This document shows positions 15,922 through 24,138 of a DNA stretch of 39,215 bases, piece by piece. Location: contig NZ_JABANE010000084.1 in assembly GCF_012844305.1 (NCBI RefSeq), forward strand, positions 1 through 39,215, written 5' to 3'. The stretch is from Flammeovirga aprica JL-4 (GTDB lineage Bacteria > Bacteroidota > Bacteroidia > Cytophagales > Flammeovirgaceae). Below the pieces are notes generated by a model. The model worked only from the letters and a program-made list of their open reading frames with translations. It was not told where the DNA came from and did no database searches. Both the position numbers and the translations under genes were made by a program. The number at the start of each line of letters is the position of its first letter. The stretch's first letter is position 1.

Positions 15922-16176
15922 ACGTTTACCAGAGTAATATCTATAATCTGTTTCAAGCTGTAATGATGGACATCTTCAAAATTTGAACACTAAGGTTCCT
16001 ACTCAATTTCCCTTGAAAATGAAAAGATTACGTTTTCGTTCTTCAAAGTATTGATTCAAATTTTAAAATATAATGCCTCTTTCAAAGGACTTGATTCAGT
16101 ATTTCTTTTTAATCTATCATTTCATAGAAAGCAATCGTATTACCTTCTCTCATTGCTTTTTGTTTTACCAACAATA

Positions 16177-16184
16177 CAAATGTA
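16177..16184 (-). promoter_or_regulatory. Candidate -7 box of the L-galactose operon
   Basis: On the minus strand the bases read TACATTTG, matching TAnnTTTG, with a T-rich element (TTTT) 19 bases upstream in place of TTTG. It lies about 256 bp before the lactonase start codon, so a long leader would follow. The 349-bp divergent region 15922-16270 holds this box and the operator-like palindrome; no gene is seen in it. Confidence 0.4.
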
Positions 16185-16211
16185 TAATCAACACTAACAC
16201 GAAAAAAGTTT

Positions 16212-16229
16212 AACGTTTGCGCAAGGGTT
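16212..16229. promoter_or_regulatory. Operator-like palindrome for the LacI-type regulator
   Basis: AACGTTTGC/GCAAGGGTT is an imperfect 18-bp palindrome (seven of nine positions pair) with a central CG, as in LacI/GalR-family operators. It lies 42 bp before the regulator ATG at 16271 and just upstream of the -35 side of the divergent operon promoter, a good place for control of both transcripts. Confidence 0.5.
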
Positions 16230-16270
16230 TAAAGGGAATTTTCAGACCTTTGTTTTATAAAAGCAAAAGT

Positions 16271-17272
16271 ATGAAAACAAAAGGAAGTGTAACGATAAAA
16301 GACTTAGCCAAAGAATTAGGCGTTTCTCCCACCACTATTTCTAGGGCATTGAATGGTGGTGAACGAATTTCTGAGAAGACGAGAAAGAAAGTGCAAGCAC
16401 TCGCAAAGCAATACAATTACCGTCCTAACATGGTAGCTCGAAACTTACAAAAGCAATCCACTAAAACGGTAGGTGTAATTATTCCAGAGTTCAATCACAA
16501 CTTCTTCTCCATGATGTTGCATGGTGTGGAGGAAGTGGCGCGAAAGCTAGGCTATCAAATGATGATCACTACTTCAGGAAGAGATTATGAACAGGAAAAG
16601 AAAGCTTGCTTCTCTATGGCAGATGCCAAAGTAGACGGAATACTGATTGCCCTTTCTCAAGATATGGAGGACTATTCTTACCTCAATGACATCAGAGATG
16701 AAGGCATTCCCATCGTATTGCTCGATCGTATCTGTGAAGACATCGATACTTCAGTGGTCATCACCGATGATTTTTCTGGTGCATTTAAAGCTGTAGACTA
16801 TTTACTAAAAAAAGGACATCAGAAAATTCTTCATATGAAAGGTGATGAAGGTATCTCAACCACCTTTAATAGATATATGGGTTTTGTGGAAGCTTTTAAA
16901 AGAAGAAATCTCAACTTCGATCAAGATCTCGTCATCAGTGGCAATCTCAAGCACAACCCCAAAGAGGCGTTAAAAGAAAAACTCCTTTCTGATAATTCAC
17001 CTACCGCCATTTTTGCTTCAAGTGATTACCTCGCTTTTATGGCCTTAGAAACCATCACTTCATTAGGATTAAAAGTGCCTGAAGATGTCTCTATCATCGG
17101 CTATGCAGACGAACCGATTTCGCGTTACTCTACTCCAAAACTCTCCACCATCAAACAACCTTCTTTTGAGATGGGGAAAAAAGCATTGGAAATTCTTTTT
17201 GATTATGAAAAACAAGATGAACATAGGCATGTGGTGATTGATACGGAATTGGTGGTGAGGGAGAGTTGCTGA
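16271..17272 (+). CDS. LacI-family transcriptional regulator of the operon
   Basis: A 333-residue LacI/GalR regulator. The N-terminal helix-turn-helix and hinge are typical: VTIKDLAKELGVSPTTISRA (residues 6-25), then NYRPNMVARNLQ. The periplasmic-binding-protein-like effector domain follows (TKTVGVIIPEFNHNFFS onward, with DRICED and IIGYADEP near the sugar site). The ATG at 16271 is chosen over an in-frame TTG at 16217, because it gives the normal family length and leaves the operator-like palindrome outside the coding region. It is divergent from the L-galactose operon and presumably represses it until L-galactose or a pathway intermediate binds. The effector is inferred. Confidence 0.9.
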   Translation: MKTKGSVTIKDLAKELGVSPTTISRALNGGERISEKTRKKVQALAKQYNYRPNMVARNLQKQSTKTVGVIIPEFNHNFFSMMLHGVEEVARKLGYQMMITTSGRDYEQEKKACFSMADAKVDGILIALSQDMEDYSYLNDIRDEGIPIVLLDRICEDIDTSVVITDDFSGAFKAVDYLLKKGHQKILHMKGDEGISTTFNRYMGFVEAFKRRNLNFDQDLVISGNLKHNPKEALKEKLLSDNSPTAIFASSDYLAFMALETITSLGLKVPEDVSIIGYADEPISRYSTPKLSTIKQPSFEMGKKALEILFDYEKQDEHRHVVIDTELVVRESC

Positions 17273-17285
17273 GGAACTATTAAAC

Positions 17286-17662
17286 ACATTGTAAACTAAA
17301 TTATCGTCAACTTTCTATCAACATTTCTGCAAGCTTTTTATAATCTACTTCCAAGCTTCTTTCTTCTTCATTTTTCCATTGATGAAAAACGAAGCAAAAA
17401 ATCTAGGCCTTGAAGTCAAAAGCTAAATTCCATTCCTCTCGCCTAAATGATTTTAAACTCGCTTTGCTCAAACAAGAAAATCATTTTTAACGGCTCAATA
17501 CTTGAAATTCTTAACGCTTTTCCCTTCAAGGCCGGGGAAGTACTACCAAACGAATGAGGTAGAAAGCCCACTAGTGAGAATGTTTAGTTTTAGCCTCATT
17601 CATATACTTCAAATTTTCAGAAATCTCCTGATTTCTAAATGCGATAATTTAGTTTACAATGT
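17286..17662. mobile_element. 377-bp MITE-like element with perfect 21-bp inverted ends
   Basis: The left end ACATTGTAAACTAAATTATC plus G (17286-17306) is repeated exactly as its reverse complement at 17642-17662. The inside is built of nested inverted repeats: GGCCTTGAAG/CTTCAAGGCC (17406-17415 and 17524-17533), AATGATTTT/AAAATCATT (17446-17454 and 17477-17485), GAATGAGG/CCTCATTC (17552-17559 and 17594-17601) and AGAAATC/GATTTCT near the right end. No reading frame of note is present and no target-site duplication was seen. It begins 13 bp after the LacI gene stop. The remaining 180 bp to the next gene show nothing clear. Confidence 0.75.
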
Positions 17663-17842
17663 ATTTATATTATGATAAATCTATTTTCAACTACTTGAAA
17701 GAATTTGACAAGACGAACAATATTTTGTTGTTTACGAATCAAACTCAAGACATATTGACGTGCAATTATATATCGAAGTACATTTTATATGTCAAAAAGT
17801 CATTAAATGTAAATTGGATATTGATTTGATAAACAAGTAGCC

Positions 17843-18070
17843 ATGAAAGCATTTATGATAATCCTAGCCTCTCTCTTTTTACTCTTATTCTTAGTGGTAA
17901 GAGCTATTAAAGCAAAAAGAAAACCTGAATCTAAACTGTCAATTTATGAGCATCCAAGCTTTTTCGTAAAGCCATCTATAGAGATGACAGTGAAGTCTGT
18001 TCCTAAAGACGAAAATGATAAGGAGAATATTGATTTTGATTCAATGTTTGATGATAATGACAAAAAGTAA
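17843..18070 (+). CDS. Small membrane-anchored hypothetical protein
   Basis: A 75-residue protein. Residues 3-23 (AFMIILASLFLLLFLVVRA) form one hydrophobic helix followed by a Lys/Arg-rich stop-transfer (IKAKRKPESK) and an acidic C-terminus ending DSMFDDNDKK. This predicts a single-span inner-membrane protein with a cytoplasmic acidic tail. No family was recognised. It is 11 bp upstream of the next gene and probably cotranscribed with it. Confidence 0.6.
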   Translation: MKAFMIILASLFLLLFLVVRAIKAKRKPESKLSIYEHPSFFVKPSIEMTVKSVPKDENDKENIDFDSMFDDNDKK

Positions 18071-18081
18071 ACAATCGAAAA

Positions 18082-18531
18082 ATGATTAAATCAACAACTA
18101 TTACTTTGTCTAATGATACATTAGGCACTATCTCAAAAGAAGATATAATATATGCAGAAGTATCAGAGCCTGGTGCTATGGGAAATGATGGAGGTATTAT
18201 TATTTACCTTATCGAAAATAATCAGTTGATTCGTTACGTGACAAGTTTTTTTAGCAACGAAGAATTATATATAAGTGCTCGAAAATTATTTGATAAATCA
18301 ACAGATAAAATAAACTTTCCTGAAGTTGACGTAAACCAAAATTATTTCAATTATTATTACGGAGGTGTTGGAAACCACGCTTTCGTAAATAATAATTCTT
18401 CACTTCAAATCGGTGAAGAGTTTTTTGTCTATATCAAAGAACATAAAGAATATCAAATAAACTGTTCCGTTAGAGGTGTTTTTAATTGTGTATCAAATGC
18501 AATGAAAAACCCTAAAAATAAAGCAGATTAA
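18082..18531 (+). CDS. Hypothetical protein
   Basis: A 149-residue soluble protein of unknown function with no signal peptide. It contains an Asn/Tyr-rich central part (QNYFNYYYGGVGNHAFVNNNSS region, about residues 93-114) and alternating hydrophobic and polar segments that suggest beta structure. The tight spacing after the small membrane protein (11 bp) implies a two-gene unit. No domain or motif is recognised. Confidence 0.6.
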   Translation: MIKSTTITLSNDTLGTISKEDIIYAEVSEPGAMGNDGGIIIYLIENNQLIRYVTSFFSNEELYISARKLFDKSTDKINFPEVDVNQNYFNYYYGGVGNHAFVNNNSSLQIGEEFFVYIKEHKEYQINCSVRGVFNCVSNAMKNPKNKAD

Positions 18532-18590
18532 ATATCTCTAAAAAGGCTGTAACTTTTGTAGTTCAGCCGAAACTTAAGCAAACTATTATA

Positions 18591-19172
18591 ATGAAATCAC
18601 TTACTACTTTATTATTATTGGTTTTACTGTCGTTGAATTGTAACGCCCAATGGGAGAAAGGATGGCACTTGAATTGGGATGTCAATGAAGTAGACATCTA
18701 TAGATCCATTGATGATGCAATGAAAACCCCCGATAATGTTGAGATTTTAGACCTATCAGGAATGAAATTATCACACATTCCAAAGGAAGTTTATACTCTG
18801 AAAAACCTCAAAGAACTTTACCTTGGAGAAAAAGAACATACAGAAGGTCTTAACCTTTTGGCTATCAGTACTAATGAAATTACTGAATTACCAGATGAGT
18901 TATTTCAACTGGAGAAACTGGAAATATTAGATTTAGGGTATAATAAAATAAAAACTATATCCCCGAAGATTAAAGAGTTAAAAAATTTAAAGGTTCTTAA
19001 TTTGAGAAAAAACCCAATAAGTGAACTACCTGATGAAATTGGTCTTCTTGAAAAATTAAAAACCCTTGACTTAGGTTTTACTAATATCAAAGAGTTGCCG
19101 TCTGAGTTTAATAAGCTACATTCACTTAAAAAATTGCACATTGATAATACATCTATAAAACAAACTCCATAA
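18591..19172 (+). CDS. Secreted leucine-rich-repeat protein
   Basis: A 193-residue protein with a Sec signal peptide (MKSLTTLLLLVLLSLNCNAQ; a Cys at 17 could instead give a lipoprotein). From about residue 50 there are five or six leucine-rich repeats of the bacterial 23-residue type, for example LEILDLGYNKIKTISPKIKE, LKVLNLRKNPISELPDEIGL and LKTLDLGFTNIKELPSEFNK. Such repeats form a solenoid used for protein or glycan binding. No catalytic domain is attached. A bulged hairpin (GGCTG...CAGCC, 18545-18568) lies just before the gene. Confidence 0.8.
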   Translation: MKSLTTLLLLVLLSLNCNAQWEKGWHLNWDVNEVDIYRSIDDAMKTPDNVEILDLSGMKLSHIPKEVYTLKNLKELYLGEKEHTEGLNLLAISTNEITELPDELFQLEKLEILDLGYNKIKTISPKIKELKNLKVLNLRKNPISELPDEIGLLEKLKTLDLGFTNIKELPSEFNKLHSLKKLHIDNTSIKQTP

Positions 19173-19434
19173 TCTAAAATTGAAATGATTTAGAATTCCT
19201 CTCTAAAAGAAATATAAATATCACTAGATAATCTTTTCATCTATACATCAACTTCGCCCTCTTCAAATAACGAACTAATTCCTTCTAGGATAATTGAACT
19301 ATATTTATCTTATTGTAATTCAACCCTAAAGGGGTCGGTTATTAGAGCATGTATCACTTAGTTAGAAAAAGCTAAAACATGACAAAAATGAGTATAGATT
19401 TTAAACCTAATCACTCTGCTAAAGTTGAAATAGT

Positions 19435-20982
19435 ATGGCCAAAAACCATAACCTAAAAAATATAAATATTACCACGCAAATTCTTATTGGTTTTGCAATT
19501 GTTACTGCTTCTGTTATTCTATCAATATATATCTCGCACAATAATTCAAATAAAATAATAAAGAGTGCTGATTGGGTTATTCAAACCCAAAAAGTACTTA
19601 CGCAACTTGGAAATATTGAGGCTTTGTTAGTTGATCTAGAAACTGGGCAAAGAGGTTATTTAATCACAGGAAAAATAGAATATTTAGATCCTTTTATTAG
19701 AAGTAAAAAAATTATATATCAGGAACTAAACTCTATTAGGGAACTAACTTCAGATAATTCTAATCAAACGATAAGGATTGATTCTCTTAAGTCAATTGTC
19801 GATAAGAAAATTGAAGAATTAGATCTTACGATATACTTAAGGAAAAATTCTGGTTTTGAAGCGGCAAAAGAAATCGTTGATAATGATTCTGGAAAAATGT
19901 TTATGGATCAAATTCGCACACAAATTAAAGCGATTGAAAGGGAAGAATTATTGTTATTAGCTGTTAGAAGTACTAAACCTGAAAAAATTAAGAAAACAAC
20001 CTTTTCTCTTTTGGTCAGTTTATTCGCTTTCACCACATTCATTATTATCATCGTTTTTTCATTTATCTACCGTTCCATCAATAAGCCTATCAAAAGTATG
20101 ACTGAAGGTTTAGAACAAGTAGCTAAAGGTGACCTGGATTATAAATTCAATATAAAATCAGGAAATGAATTTGGTATGTTAGCCCTTTTTATTGAATCGG
20201 TTTTACTTGAATTGAAAGAGACGATTGTGTCAAAAAATGAACTGGAAAGTGAAATTATTCTCCGTAAACAAGTTGAAAAAGACCTCAATATAATTAAAAT
20301 AAACCTTGAAAACAGAAACAAAGAACTTGAGCAGTTTACTTATATCACTTCTCATGATTTGCAGGAACCCATCAACTCACTGATATCTTTTTCTGACTTA
20401 TTGAAGGATGAAAAATGTAAGATGAGTGAGATCGGCCAAAAAAGTATTGATGTAATTTCTGAATCCTCCTATAGAATGAGAGATTTAATCAAAGAACTTT
20501 TAGAGTATTCAAGAATTGGTAATAAACCAAATGAAACAGAGATTGATATTGAAACATTGATATCAGATTTGAAAATAGATTTACAGAGTTTAGTCGATAA
20601 AAAACAAGCAAGCATCACTTACATAGGAAAGCCTCTTAAAATAAAAGGCCATAAGTTTGATTTGATAAAACTCTTCCAAAACTTAATTGTAAATGCTCTA
20701 AAATATAACAAGGAAAATACACCACCTATTGTTACTATAAATTCTGAAGAACAGCTGGATAATTATCAATTTTCTGTCACTGATAATGGTATTGGAATTG
20801 AAGAGAATCACTTTGATAAAATCTTTAAAATATTTCAGAGGTTACACACTCGAAACATGTACTCCGGAACTGGGATTGGGCTCGCTCATTGCCAAAAAGT
20901 AGTGGAACTTCATAATGGAAAAATATGGTTAACTTCAGAGGTTGGAGAAGGTTCTACATTTTATTTTACCATCGCAAAATAA
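19435..20982 (+). CDS. CHASE3-HAMP sensor histidine kinase
   Basis: A 515-residue membrane sensor kinase. TM1 (about 14-33) is followed by a periplasmic CHASE3 domain (35-185, with the typical LLVDLETGQRGYLITGK at 64-80), then TM2 (about 189-212) and HAMP (213-265). A short coiled coil leads to the HisKA box with phospho-acceptor H307 (YITSHDLQEPINS). In the ATPase domain, N420 (LIVNALKYN), DNGIGI (450-455) and GTGIGLA (478-484) are intact. No receiver domain and no response-regulator gene lies next to it, so it is an orphan kinase of the phytochrome-like HisKA type common in Bacteroidota. The signal is unknown. Confidence 0.93.
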   Translation: MAKNHNLKNINITTQILIGFAIVTASVILSIYISHNNSNKIIKSADWVIQTQKVLTQLGNIEALLVDLETGQRGYLITGKIEYLDPFIRSKKIIYQELNSIRELTSDNSNQTIRIDSLKSIVDKKIEELDLTIYLRKNSGFEAAKEIVDNDSGKMFMDQIRTQIKAIEREELLLLAVRSTKPEKIKKTTFSLLVSLFAFTTFIIIIVFSFIYRSINKPIKSMTEGLEQVAKGDLDYKFNIKSGNEFGMLALFIESVLLELKETIVSKNELESEIILRKQVEKDLNIIKINLENRNKELEQFTYITSHDLQEPINSLISFSDLLKDEKCKMSEIGQKSIDVISESSYRMRDLIKELLEYSRIGNKPNETEIDIETLISDLKIDLQSLVDKKQASITYIGKPLKIKGHKFDLIKLFQNLIVNALKYNKENTPPIVTINSEEQLDNYQFSVTDNGIGIEENHFDKIFKIFQRLHTRNMYSGTGIGLAHCQKVVELHNGKIWLTSEVGEGSTFYFTIAK

Positions 20983-21022
20983 GCACTGAATTTTGTTTTA
21001 CCCATCCATTAAAGTATGCAAA

Positions 21023-21180
21023 CTATAAGTAGAGGGTAAGACTCAAATCAGGCCATTTTTTCTTAAAAGCATCTGTTTTTTTATAACTAATAACTGCATT
21101 AAATAACAATCCTAACAGCAAAACACCAACCGAAAATATATAGATGAAACACTGAAAGTTTCGCCTTAAATCATTATGTT
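21023..21180 (-). pseudogene. Possible remnant of a small membrane protein
   Basis: On the minus strand an open frame without ATG, GTG or TTG start encodes a hydrophobic segment (IYIFSVGVLLLGLLFNAVIS) followed by a Lys-rich, Trp-containing tail, and ends at a TAG (21023-21025). The membrane-helix-plus-basic-tail pattern is protein-like, but an upstream stop and the missing start make it at best a decayed gene. Otherwise the 295-bp gap 20983-21277 shows only the promoter box at 21232. Confidence 0.2.
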
Positions 21181-21231
21181 AATGAGCTAAAAATAAGTAC
21201 TATAACATAATGAAAACCATCAATAGACTTC

Positions 21232-21239
21232 TATATTTG
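21232..21239 (+). promoter_or_regulatory. Candidate -7 box of the T9SS cargo gene
   Basis: TATATTTG, a TAnnTTTG match, lies 39 bp before the ATG at 21278, a good distance for a Bacteroidota promoter. The -33 element is weak. Confidence 0.5.
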
Positions 21240-21277
21240 CGCTGAAAACTATTACTCATTAAATAACTTTCTAGAAA

Positions 21278-23269
21278 ATGAAAACTAAAATTTTTCTCAT
21301 TGGTGTATTGCTTTACATCACACAAACTTCTTTTGGTCAACGTGACCTAAGATTTGACTGGGCCATCAACAGTATGCAACCTAGTACCTCTTCTCCAGTA
21401 TCGATTGAATCTGATACAGCAGGAAATGTTGTCAGTGTTGGACGGTTCTTTGGAAACAAAGATTTCGATCCTAGTCCTACAGCAACATACACACTCAGCA
21501 CTAATTATACTGCTACCTACATCCAAAAGGTGGATATCAATGGAAGCTTTCTTTGGGCAAAGGCACTCTCTGGTACAGGGCAGTCTAAACCTCGACAAGT
21601 GGGAACAGATGAGGAAGGTAATATCTACATTGTTGGGCGTTACAGTGGTACAGTAGATTTTAATCCACACCCGAGTCAAACTGAAAATAGAACCGCTTTG
21701 ATAATGAATAGTATTTACTATGAAAATCCGTTTGTTTTAAAGCTAGATCCCAACGGTAATTTTTTATGGGTATACACAGCGGAGGGCAATGGCATTGATG
21801 AAGCCATAGATGTGGACGTAGACAGCTATGGTAATGTTTACGCGACAGGATTTTTTCATAATGTGATCAACTTCACCCCCACTCCTGGCAATGGTAATAT
21901 TCATTCATCTGCTGCAAATTCTGTCGATATTTTTGTGGTAAAAATCAATAAACTAGGGCAATTGCAATGGGTAAATACCACTGGTCTATTCTACAGAGAT
22001 GAACCCAACAGTATCACTGTAGGTTCTGATAACTATGTGTATTGTTCGGGTACTTTTGATGATAGTGCCGGAAATAAATCAGCCTATATTCAAAAGATTT
22101 CTCCTAACAATAGTGTTGATTATGTGAAGACCTTCAATTTAAATGGCAATGTAAATAAGTTGACTGATTTGGAGTTGGACTCTGAAGATAATATTTATAT
22201 GTATGGTGCTTTTGCGGGCACAACAGATTTTGACCCCAACTCAGGGACTGCCTATGTTTCGGCAAGTGGTACAAATGATGATTATCTATTAAGCTTAAAT
22301 TCAGCAGGTCAGTTTAGATGGGTGAAAACATTTAATGGAGGGATGTCTTCTCTAAATGTTGGTAATTTATCTATTGACCTTCAAGATAATATATTTTGTG
22401 CAACACAGAATTCAAACGTACAATTTCAGATCCGTCAATATGAAAAAACACAAGGGATCTTTATCAAAGAATATCAATTCAACTCCACTTCGAGTACAGG
22501 GCTGTTAGATATTTCAAAAGTCAATAAATGTGGTGTTTATCTGTCTGGACTGTATGCTTCAGGTATTACCATTGACGCTGACCCGAGCACAGGTGTTTCT
22601 AACCTTTCTAACACCTCAAATACTCACCAATCATTTATGATCCGTTTGAATTTAGAAATAAGCAACCTAAACCCTGCATTCAGTTATAGAGTTTGCAGTA
22701 ATAGAGTTCATGTTAGAGGTGTAGCACAACCACTCACAACTAACCCTTATTCTGATTGGCATCTAATTGAATACTTCCCAGGTACACAAACTGAAATTCT
22801 AAGAGAAAGTCTATACTGGTGGCAACTTCCTTCACCTTACCAATATTCTACTCTAGAACGCACTTTCAGTTATATTCTTCAACCCGGAAGTTACTATTAT
22901 GTAAAACATGGATTACACGGAGAGTGCACTGGGTGGAAAGAAAGCAGACAATATGGTATCATAAGAAACAATGTAGCCTGCGAAGCTGATCCTGATAAAG
23001 GCTTTTCGGTTGCAAGAACTGCCGGGGGAAATGAATTTAGCACTTCTGAAAATATTGAAATTTACCCCAACCCAACATCAGGGCTAGCGAATATTAATAG
23101 TATTTATACCATCACTTCTTGCCGTGTTCTAAGTCTTTCTGGTAAAGAATTAATTAAAATAGAAAATACTGTACAAAGTATCGATATTTCTTCATTACAA
23201 GCAGGAACTTACATATTAGAAATTCAAACAACCGAAGGTGTATTTTCTAAAAAATTGATCAAACAATAA
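21278..23269 (+). CDS. Secreted beta-propeller (SBBP-like) protein with T9SS sorting domain
   Basis: A 663-residue extracellular protein. A signal peptide (1-20, ending SFG) is followed by repeated blades of the form 'G-x-F-x-W ... I ... D-x-x-G-N-x-Y-x-x-G-x-F/Y-x-G-T-x-D-F-x-P', for example DEEGNIYIVGRYSGTVDFNP and DSEDNIYMYGAFAGTTDFDP, typical of SBBP/beta-propeller repeats. A Cys-containing beta domain follows (about 475-580). The last 75 residues (ENIEIYPNPTSGLANI through GTYILEIQT to KKLIKQ) form a type A T9SS C-terminal sorting domain. It is exported by the type IX system and anchored or released at the surface. Its ligand is unknown. Confidence 0.88.
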   Translation: MKTKIFLIGVLLYITQTSFGQRDLRFDWAINSMQPSTSSPVSIESDTAGNVVSVGRFFGNKDFDPSPTATYTLSTNYTATYIQKVDINGSFLWAKALSGTGQSKPRQVGTDEEGNIYIVGRYSGTVDFNPHPSQTENRTALIMNSIYYENPFVLKLDPNGNFLWVYTAEGNGIDEAIDVDVDSYGNVYATGFFHNVINFTPTPGNGNIHSSAANSVDIFVVKINKLGQLQWVNTTGLFYRDEPNSITVGSDNYVYCSGTFDDSAGNKSAYIQKISPNNSVDYVKTFNLNGNVNKLTDLELDSEDNIYMYGAFAGTTDFDPNSGTAYVSASGTNDDYLLSLNSAGQFRWVKTFNGGMSSLNVGNLSIDLQDNIFCATQNSNVQFQIRQYEKTQGIFIKEYQFNSTSSTGLLDISKVNKCGVYLSGLYASGITIDADPSTGVSNLSNTSNTHQSFMIRLNLEISNLNPAFSYRVCSNRVHVRGVAQPLTTNPYSDWHLIEYFPGTQTEILRESLYWWQLPSPYQYSTLERTFSYILQPGSYYYVKHGLHGECTGWKESRQYGIIRNNVACEADPDKGFSVARTAGGNEFSTSENIEIYPNPTSGLANINSIYTITSCRVLSLSGKELIKIENTVQSIDISSLQAGTYILEIQTTEGVFSKKLIKQ

Positions 23270-23290
23270 AAAGAAAAAAAGTGATTTGAG

Positions 23291-23326
23291 GAAGGGTTAA
23301 GTGTAAAGCTTGACCCTTCTTTTTTT
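23291..23326 (+). terminator. Intrinsic terminator of the T9SS cargo gene
   Basis: GAAGGGTTAAG/CTTGACCCTTC forms an 11-bp stem (one wobble) with a 7-base loop and is followed by seven T. It starts 22 bp after the stop codon at 23269. Confidence 0.85.
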
Positions 23327-23412
23327 ATCAAATAAATAGACATCTTCAAATCCTATTTTTAAATCTTCAATATAATTTTTTCCTTTACGGCTGAAACTTG
23401 TAAAATACGAAA

Positions 23413-24138
23413 ATGAAAAACTTAGAAGGTAAAACCGCCATCATTACGGGTGGCGGTACAGGAGTAGGAAAAGCTATTGCTCACAAATTGATTAACGAAG
23501 GGGTAAATGTAGTGCTTGCTTCTAGAAGTACACAACATCTTACACCTACAGCAGAAGCTCTTAATGCTTTAGGAAAAGGTAAAGCTATCGCAATAGCATT
23601 AGATGTTAGGAAGAAAGCCAACTGTTTAGAAGTCGCTCAACAAACTGTTGACGAATTTGGCTCTATCGACTTCTTGGTCAACAATGCAGGTCTTGGTGTG
23701 GGGAGTTTAATTCAAGATACTACAGAAGAAGATTGGGATATGGTCATCGACACCAATCTAAAAGGAACATTCTTTATGATGCAAGCTGTCCTTCCAACCA
23801 TGATCAAACAAAAATCGGGGTGCATTTTGAATATCGCATCTCAAGCGGCAAAGAGAGGCTACGCTCAGGCAGGTCCTTATTGTGCTTCTAAATTTGGGGT
23901 TGTTGGTTTAGCAGATGCACTTCAAGAAGAAGTTTATGAACATGGTATCTTGGTCCATAGCCTTAACCCTGCCCTTATTCAGACACCGACCCCAGAAAAA
24001 GAGGAAGACAGAAATTATGATATTCTTCAAGTAGAAGACCTTGCTGAAACTGTTGCATTTGTGTTCAAAATGCCAGATCGAGTGAAAATTGATGATATTG
24101 GTTTATACGCTCGTCCTTCTGACAGAACTCGAACTTAA
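23413..24138 (+). CDS. Short-chain dehydrogenase/reductase
   Basis: A 241-residue classical SDR, cytoplasmic. The cofactor motif is TGGGTGVGKAIA (12-23), the structural NNAG is at 90-93, and the catalytic residues are S143, Y156 and K160 (YCASK). An Arg-containing ASRS loop after the second strand suggests a preference for NADP(H). It resembles 3-oxoacyl-ACP reductase-like enzymes, but nothing nearby belongs to fatty-acid synthesis, so the substrate stays open. Its stop codon overlaps the TTAA edge of the repeat element at 24135-24394. Confidence 0.88.
   Translation: MKNLEGKTAIITGGGTGVGKAIAHKLINEGVNVVLASRSTQHLTPTAEALNALGKGKAIAIALDVRKKANCLEVAQQTVDEFGSIDFLVNNAGLGVGSLIQDTTEEDWDMVIDTNLKGTFFMMQAVLPTMIKQKSGCILNIASQAAKRGYAQAGPYCASKFGVVGLADALQEEVYEHGILVHSLNPALIQTPTPEKEEDRNYDILQVEDLAETVAFVFKMPDRVKIDDIGLYARPSDRTRT

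Noticed and set aside
19379..19456. 25-codon frame overlapping the start of the histidine kinase gene, as a leader peptide
   Set aside because: It is very short, its composition is ordinary, and no attenuator structure accompanies it.
21354..21656. 100-codon frame in another phase of the T9SS gene
   Set aside because: It overlaps a clear signal-peptide and beta-propeller coding frame and has no independent support.
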